Of a stretch of 64,000 nucleotides of DNA, positions 59,161-64,000 are shown piece after piece (within the stretch, counting starts at the first letter, position 1; each line of letters begins with the position of its first letter). The notes beneath the pieces are model-generated. The model saw only the letters and a program-made list of their open reading frames with translations. It was not told where the DNA came from and did no database searches. The position numbers and the translations under genes were made by a program. The stretch spans positions 1 through 64,000 of the forward strand of contig NZ_BOMQ01000026.1 in the NCBI RefSeq assembly GCF_016862275.1, given 5' to 3'. The DNA comes from Actinoplanes nipponensis (GTDB taxonomy: Bacteria > Actinomycetota > Actinomycetes > Mycobacteriales > Micromonosporaceae).

Positions 59161-62066
59161 TGGACCCCCGTCCGGTAGATGCGGACGGTGCCGTTGTCGT
59201 AGAGCCGGTCGACCCCGGCCAGCGTGTCGAACTTGCCCAGCTGCCCGACGGTCAGCGGCGAGGTGATCTGCCCGGAGCGCGGGTCGCTCTCGAAGTACGC
59301 GCCGCTCTCCGGCAGCTGGGTGCTCAGCCGCCGGTCCACCACCAGGTACTGCACGTGCAGCCGCTGCGCGAGGTCGTCCTGGTCCAGGCCCCAGGTGTCG
59401 GCGTAGTACAGCGGGCCGACCTCGCGCACCGGGTCCTGGCGGCCGTACGTGGAGGCCAGCGACACCGAGGTCGCGTCGCCGCCGACCCGGTTGCCCGGGC
59501 CCAGCGTCTGCCGCTGCCAGTCGGCCGAGGCCACCCCGTACGCGTCGACCGAGCGCTCGTACCCGCCGGCCAGGTACGGCCCCGGCAGGATGGACGCGAT
59601 CGGCGGCCATCCGCCGGCCCGCGCCCCGATCATCAGCAGCGTGATCATCGCCGAGCCGGCCGCGACCCGGCTGTAGAGGTTCCAGCCGCCCGGCACGATC
59701 ACGTCGATGGCCGGGGCGGCGGCCCGCCACCGGTGGCCGTCGGCGTCCCTGGCCGGGATCAGCTGCACGCCCCGGACCAGGCCGATCGCGGCCAGGATGG
59801 AGATCGGCACGTAGGTGAAGGTGGACAGCCGGCCGGCGATCTCCGGGCCGTTCTGGCCCAGGAACCGCACCCCGTTGCCGGCGAAGAACACCAGCCCGCC
59901 GGCGACTGCCGCCCACCGCCACCAGTCCCGGTCGCGGCGGTGCACCATGTCGCGGGTCACGGCGAGGGCGAGCACCAGCAGGCCGAGCAGGCCGGCGCCC
60001 TGCACCACCAGCTGGCCCACCGAGACGGGCGCGCTGGCCGAGGCCGCGTCGCTCTCCCCGGAGACCAGCTGCGCCACGGTACGGCGGACCTGCTCCACCG
60101 GCTCCTCCAGGTAGCCGACGACGTCCGTGGCGACCAGCAGGATCCACGCCGCCACCACCACGGCCGCCGCGCCGGGCATGACCAGCGCCGACCACCGCCG
60201 CGGCTGATCCACCACCAGCTCGGCCACCGCCAGCAGCAGCAGCGTCGCGACCAGGGCCAGGGCGGTGACGTGGTGGCTGACGGTGGTCAGCGCCATCGAC
60301 ACCCCGGCCAGCGCCACGAAGGTGCGGCCGCCCTCGGCGCGCCACCGCCGGACCGCCCAGATGGTCAGCATGAAGAACGGCAGCGCGGCCGTCTGGTACA
60401 GGAACATGGAGTTGAAGAACAGGTAGTGCAGGGCGGTCGCGTACGTGGCGCAGGCGACGCCGGCGACCGCGGGGGAGTTGCTGGCCCGCAGCACCACGGC
60501 GAACAGCACGCCGACGAAGACGAGGTGGGCGATCCCGGCCACGACGACCCCGGCCGCGGTGACCGGCAGCCCGGTCATCTCCGCGGCGGCGGCACCCAGC
60601 TCGGCCAGGCCGGGGAAGTGCTCGGCGGGCGGCAGCGCCGGGTTGGGCCGGAACAGCTCCCCGGACTCCACGATGATGGTCGTGGCCAGCCAGTGCTGCA
60701 GCTCGTCGGGGAACCGGAACTGGTCCGGGCTGTACATCCACTTGAGCAGGTACTGGTGCAGGGCGAGCCCCATCACCAGCAGGAACGACTCGGCGACCCC
60801 GGCCATCCGGCGGCTGAGCAGCCGCACCACGACCGGCGTGAAGACCACGACCTGCCCCACCCAGTACGCGAACGGGGCGTTGCCGGTGCTCACCCGCCCG
60901 CCGGCGTAGGCCAGCGCGACCATGAGCACGCCCAGCGCGGAGATGGTCAGCACGGCCGGCGCGTGGCCCAGGTCGAGCGGCTCGCGGCGGGCGCGGGCGG
61001 GCTTGGGCGCGCGGCCGGGATCGGGCGGGGGAGCGGCCTCGGTCCGCTGCCCGTCGCGCCGGCCGGGCACGACCGGGATGACGGCGGTGACGACCTCGGT
61101 CGGCGGGGCGACGGTGGCGGCGGTCCGCACGACGGGGATCACCACGGTGTCGTCGTGCGCCCGGGTCAGGATGACGACGGTGTCCTCGCCGGGGGAGCGG
61201 GGTGCGGGGTCGGGCTCCCGGTCCGCGGGGGGCGCCTCCTCCGGCTGCGGTGGCGGGGCCGGCAGCGTCAGGACGACGGTGTCGTCGGCCGCGGGCGGCA
61301 GGCGCAGCACCACGGTGTCCTCGACGTCCGGCTCGGGGCCGGCCGGGTCGGCGACGGGCTCAACCTCGACCTCAGCGTGAGCTTCGCGCTCGGCAGGAGC
61401 CTCAACCTCAACCTCAGGTCGAGACTCGGGCTGAGGCACGGTGTCATCCTTACCGCTCTTGACCTGCTGAATGTCCGTTTCGTCGCCGGGCCGGTCGGGG
61501 GCCGGGGCGGCGGGCCGGGGGTCCGGCTCGTCCTGGATCTCGGCCGCGTCCGTGGCGTCCCCGGTCCCGCTCTCTCCCTCGGCCGGAGCCTCCGGTGCGT
61601 CGCCGGCGTGCTCCTCGCCCGCCTCGGCCGGCGTCGTGCCGGTGTCGGCCGGCGCCGCCACGGCGGCCGGGATCACCACCTTGGGCACACCCGAGGTGGT
61701 CTGGATGTCCGCGACCGCGGGCCCGGACGCCTCGGCGCCGGACGGTGCTGCCGGGCGTACCCGGGCCGTCCCGCGCGCCGGCTGCTCCCCGCCCGGCTGC
61801 TCCCCGCCCGGTCGGTCCCGGTCCGGGCGTGGCTCCGGCCGGGCCGGTTCGGGCGGGCGCGGGCCGGCCGCACGCTGGTCCGCCATGAGCTGGGCCTCCG
61901 CGGCGTCGGGGGACTCGAACTGCTGGATGGACGTCATCGGCGTGGCCGGGCGCAGCACCGGTCCGTCGTCCGGTTCGCCGGATCCGGGGGACGGGTGCGC
62001 GCTCAGCATGCGGCCACCGCCCCGGTCGGTCGGTCCGGGGCGGCGCACGCGCGGTCCGATCGCCAC
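59157..62066 (-). CDS. Large membrane protein with disordered N-terminus, glycosyltransferase-like
   Basis: A 969-residue protein. Residues 1-330 are disordered (Pro/Glu/Asp/Arg/Ala-rich) and contain spaced DTVV motifs at about 248, 263, 295 and 305. About 12 or more membrane segments (roughly 335-800) follow, then an outer C-terminal domain of about 150 residues. The segment LLKWMYSPDQFRFPDELQHWLAT, with Asp/Glu on the first long outer loop, resembles GT-C-fold polyprenol-sugar transferases. It likely moves a sugar across or onto a surface glycan. The GTG start has GGAGGAAG upstream. It is overlapped by the next gene, and it follows the GT2 gene after 71 bp. Confidence 0.8.
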   Translation of the reverse strand: MAIGPRVRRPGPTDRGGGRMLSAHPSPGSGEPDDGPVLRPATPMTSIQQFESPDAAEAQLMADQRAAGPRPPEPARPEPRPDRDRPGGEQPGGEQPARGTARVRPAAPSGAEASGPAVADIQTTSGVPKVVIPAAVAAPADTGTTPAEAGEEHAGDAPEAPAEGESGTGDATDAAEIQDEPDPRPAAPAPDRPGDETDIQQVKSGKDDTVPQPESRPEVEVEAPAEREAHAEVEVEPVADPAGPEPDVEDTVVLRLPPAADDTVVLTLPAPPPQPEEAPPADREPDPAPRSPGEDTVVILTRAHDDTVVIPVVRTAATVAPPTEVVTAVIPVVPGRRDGQRTEAAPPPDPGRAPKPARARREPLDLGHAPAVLTISALGVLMVALAYAGGRVSTGNAPFAYWVGQVVVFTPVVVRLLSRRMAGVAESFLLVMGLALHQYLLKWMYSPDQFRFPDELQHWLATTIIVESGELFRPNPALPPAEHFPGLAELGAAAAEMTGLPVTAAGVVVAGIAHLVFVGVLFAVVLRASNSPAVAGVACATYATALHYLFFNSMFLYQTAALPFFMLTIWAVRRWRAEGGRTFVALAGVSMALTTVSHHVTALALVATLLLLAVAELVVDQPRRWSALVMPGAAAVVVAAWILLVATDVVGYLEEPVEQVRRTVAQLVSGESDAASASAPVSVGQLVVQGAGLLGLLVLALAVTRDMVHRRDRDWWRWAAVAGGLVFFAGNGVRFLGQNGPEIAGRLSTFTYVPISILAAIGLVRGVQLIPARDADGHRWRAAAPAIDVIVPGGWNLYSRVAAGSAMITLLMIGARAGGWPPIASILPGPYLAGGYERSVDAYGVASADWQRQTLGPGNRVGGDATSVSLASTYGRQDPVREVGPLYYADTWGLDQDDLAQRLHVQYLVVDRRLSTQLPESGAYFESDPRSGQITSPLTVGQLGKFDTLAGVDRLYDNGTVRIYRTGVQ

Positions 62067-62137
62067 ATCTGCTTCCTCCTGACCGAGAATGCCCGGTGAC
62101 GGGGGAAGTTTCCGGTGAACGGCTGAGTCGGCACGAT

Positions 62138-63526
62138 TCAGCGGCCGCTCCGGGTCCGGGCCCGGGCCGCCCGGCGGCCCCTGAGGTAGGCGCGCGGACC
62201 CGCCAGCATGCCCTTGCGGTTGGCCGTGAGCAGTTCCCGCGGGAAGTCGTCGCGCAGGGTCGACACCCGCAGGCTGTCCTTGCTGGTCAGGTCGCGCAGC
62301 GCGCCCGGGGCCAGCTTGAGCAGCGGCCACAGCAGGCCGGGCCGGCGCAGCAGCAGGCTGGTGTAGGCGGCGGTCAGCCCGGCGCCGTAGCCCACCATCT
62401 GCTTGTGCAGGCCCTCGAGGTCCCGCCGGTGGTAGTGGTGGGTGACCGCGGTGGGCTGGTAGACGATGGTGCCGCCGCCCAGCAGCACCTGGGTGAAGGC
62501 CAGCGTGTCCTCGGAGCCCATCGCCGGGGTGCCGGCGCCCAGCGCGGTGTCCCAGCCGCCGATGCGCTCGATGACGCCGGGCCGGAAGGTCATGTTCGCG
62601 CCGGTGCCGAACGGCGGCAGCGGGTACAGCGGGCTCTGCCGGTGCGCGGTCGCCGGGCCGAACAGGTCCGGGGTGAAGCCGCGGCCCTTGCTGTGCCCGC
62701 CGAACTGCTCGAACCACAGCTGCGCCCGCGTCTCCAGCTCGGCCGGCACGATCACGCCGGAGACCACGTCGGCCTCCGGGTGGTCGGCCAGCGCCCGGGC
62801 CACCTCGGCCAGCCAGTGCACGTCGGCGTACTCGTCGTCGTCGATCCAGGCCAGGATCTCGCCGGGCGCCGCCGCCACCGCCGCGTTGCGGGCGAAGGAC
62901 AGGCCGGCGCGGGGCTCGAGCAGGTACTCGACCGGGCCGCGGCGGGCCGCCGAGCGGACCACCTCGGCGGTGGCGTCGGTGACCGGGGCGTTGTCGACGA
63001 CCAGGATCCGGAAGTCGGGGTAGGCCTGGGCGAGCAGGCTGTCCAGGCAGCGGGCCAGCGCGCCGGGCCGCTCCCGGGTGCAGACCACCACGGTGACCGG
63101 CGGGGCGGCGGCCAGCACCGCGCGGCGCCGGGCCAGGAAGGCCGGCTCGGCCGCCGGCGTGATGCCGTCGATCGGCAGCGTGCTCAGCGCCAGCTCGGCG
63201 AGCCGGGGCGCCAGCGCCGGGCCGAGCTCGGCGGTGATCGCGGCGGCCAGCTCGGCGGGCCGCAACCCCTGCTCCGGTACGGCGGTCAGCACGGCCCCGA
63301 GCGGCTCGGTGAACAGCCGCACCAGCACCCATGCCTGGAGCACGCGGCGCCCGTCCGCGCCCACCCCGGCGACCGTCGGCAGCGGGTCGGACAGCTCCAG
63401 GTCGAGCAACGTGGCGGGCAGCGCCTCCCCGCGGGGCTCGAACGCGGGCGCGGTGATCATCTCGTCGGTGCGCTGGGCCGGCACCCACACCTTGCCGTTC
63501 ACGCCGGCCTGGTTCGCGGCGGTCAT
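62138..63526 (-). CDS. GT2-family glycosyltransferase
   Basis: A 462-residue protein. An N-terminal region of about 140 residues of unknown fold is followed by a GT-A glycosyltransferase domain (about 145-390): VTVVVCTRERPGALARCLDSLLAQ, ILVVDNAPV, the DxD-type LAWIDDDEYAD, GANMTFRP and GSEDTLAF. A C-terminal amphipathic part (LHKQMVGYGAGLTAAYTSLL) probably attaches to the membrane. It transfers a sugar from a nucleotide donor; acceptor unknown. It overlaps the upstream glycosyltransferase gene by four bases (ATGA). Confidence 0.9.
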   Translation of the reverse strand: MTAANQAGVNGKVWVPAQRTDEMITAPAFEPRGEALPATLLDLELSDPLPTVAGVGADGRRVLQAWVLVRLFTEPLGAVLTAVPEQGLRPAELAAAITAELGPALAPRLAELALSTLPIDGITPAAEPAFLARRRAVLAAAPPVTVVVCTRERPGALARCLDSLLAQAYPDFRILVVDNAPVTDATAEVVRSAARRGPVEYLLEPRAGLSFARNAAVAAAPGEILAWIDDDEYADVHWLAEVARALADHPEADVVSGVIVPAELETRAQLWFEQFGGHSKGRGFTPDLFGPATAHRQSPLYPLPPFGTGANMTFRPGVIERIGGWDTALGAGTPAMGSEDTLAFTQVLLGGGTIVYQPTAVTHHYHRRDLEGLHKQMVGYGAGLTAAYTSLLLRRPGLLWPLLKLAPGALRDLTSKDSLRVSTLRDDFPRELLTANRKGMLAGPRAYLRGRRAARARTRSGR

Positions 63527-64000
63527 CGGGTCGCCCCGGCGACGACGGTGCGGCGGCCGGCCACGGTCTCGACGACGCCGCCGACCCCGGCCGCGGCGAC
63601 GCCGGCCAGCACCCCGCCGGCCTTGAGGGCGTGGTGCGCGCCCCGGCCGCGGGTGGCGGCGACCAGGTTGCGGAGCACCGCGCGCGGCAGCGACCGCAGG
63701 TAGTCCCGTTCCGAGCCGAGGCTCTCCGAGCCGTCCAGCAGGCCGGCCATCGCGACCTTGCCGCGCCCCTCGGCGTAGCAGCGGCGCAGGAAGAAGCCGA
63801 ACGTGGACCGGCTCGCGGGCACCTCGTGGCGGATGACCGCGTCGGGGACGTACATCCAGTGGCCGCCGGCCAGCGCGCTCATCCGCAGGCACAGCTCGGT
63901 GTCCTCGGGGCGGTTCTGGTTGCCCAGCTTGCCGAAGCCGGTGCGGAAGCCGCCGACGGCCAGGAAGGTGTCGCGGCGCACGACCATGCTGGCCGACCAC
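63523..64000 (-). CDS. Glycosyltransferase family 2, C-terminal part (runs off the window)
   Basis: The 5' part lies beyond position 64000; 159 codons are visible. The visible part begins WSASMVVRRDTFLAVGGF and continues with the conserved NQNRPEDTELCLRMSAL (acid/base region of GT2 enzymes) and FGFFLRRCYAEGRGKVAM. The C-terminal tail is Gly/Ala/Val-rich and hydrophobic. An internal ATG at 63987 is not the start, since the conserved motif reaches beyond it. First visible gene of a minus-strand operon: two glycosyltransferases and two membrane proteins. Confidence 0.88.
   Translation of the reverse strand, partial: WSASMVVRRDTFLAVGGFRTGFGKLGNQNRPEDTELCLRMSALAGGHWMYVPDAVIRHEVPASRSTFGFFLRRCYAEGRGKVAMAGLLDGSESLGSERDYLRSLPRAVLRNLVAATRGRGAHHALKAGGVLAGVAAAGVGGVVETVAGRRTVVAGATR

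Noticed and set aside
1..64000. tRNA, rRNA, riboswitch, phage, integrase or insertion sequence
   Set aside because: Nothing with the expected structure or protein motifs was seen on either strand by reading; a dedicated search was not possible here.

Overview
The window is 64 kb of very G+C-rich DNA with almost exclusively G/C third codon positions. It looks like the chromosome of a filamentous actinomycete. The gene mix (a DevR/DosR-type regulator, CBM2-bearing secreted esterases, a CebR-type operator, many LuxR and two-component regulators, GH26 and polysaccharide genes) fits Micromonosporaceae such as Actinoplanes best; this is an inference from gene content, since no rRNA or other marker gene is present. 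No tRNA, rRNA, CRISPR array, insertion sequence, phage or plasmid function was seen. The DNA reads as ordinary chromosome with local decay: one hydrolase pseudogene and one frameshifted membrane-protein gene.

Region 1 (1-9.7 kb) resembles a hypoxia/dormancy island. It holds DUF1918, universal stress, DoxX, Acg-like nitroreductase, SRPBCC, CBS-BON and phosphoketolase genes around a close DosR/DevR relative. A recurrent 14-bp inverted repeat, GGG(A/C)C(C/G)NN(C/G)G(G/T)CCC, has the architecture of the mycobacterial DosR box core. It lies upstream of most of these genes. A further copy lies before two small genes near 15.5 kb. A separate NarL-type kinase/regulator pair (1706-3492) is embedded in the island.

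Region 2 (9.8-15.8 kb) is signalling: a lone receiver protein, a multi-sensor histidine kinase, a GAF-GGDEF diguanylate cyclase and small unknown proteins. Region 3 (15.8-18.5 kb) is a CebR-box-controlled two-gene operon of secreted SGNH esterases with CBM2 modules, probably for deacetylating plant cell-wall polysaccharide. Region 4 (18.5-27.2 kb) is mixed: DUF2203, an FBP zinc-finger protein, a patatin lipase, a chemoreceptor, an OmpR-like regulator with a dead receiver, a CDF exporter, MoeA, an LD-carboxypeptidase, a PNPOx-like protein and a decayed hydrolase.

Region 5 (27.3-33.3 kb) has an ECF sigma factor, a large LAL-type LuxR regulator and, divergent from it, a two-gene operon. The operon encodes a stand-alone protein of unknown family and a DyP-type peroxidase. 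The peroxidase's unusual N-terminal domain appears homologous to its free-standing neighbour. A 26-bp palindrome sits in the shared promoter region and a 27-bp tandem duplication covers the gene junction. This is the best candidate here for an undescribed system.

Region 6 (33.2-48.3 kb) includes a lipoprotein, an MBL hydrolase, an MMPL transporter, an LLM oxidoreductase, a frameshifted polytopic membrane protein, a PhoX-like phosphatase, a divergent TetR/AlkB pair with a long palindromic operator, an amino-acid permease, a truncated haemoglobin, a MetE-like protein and an HtrA-like protease. Region 7 (48.3-55.1 kb) has a fused double ABC exporter with one degenerate ATPase half, followed by small housekeeping-type genes. 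Region 8 (55.2-64 kb) is a cell-surface polysaccharide-like segment: deacetylase, GH26 hydrolase, and an overlapping minus-strand operon of two glycosyltransferases and two membrane proteins, with folD between.
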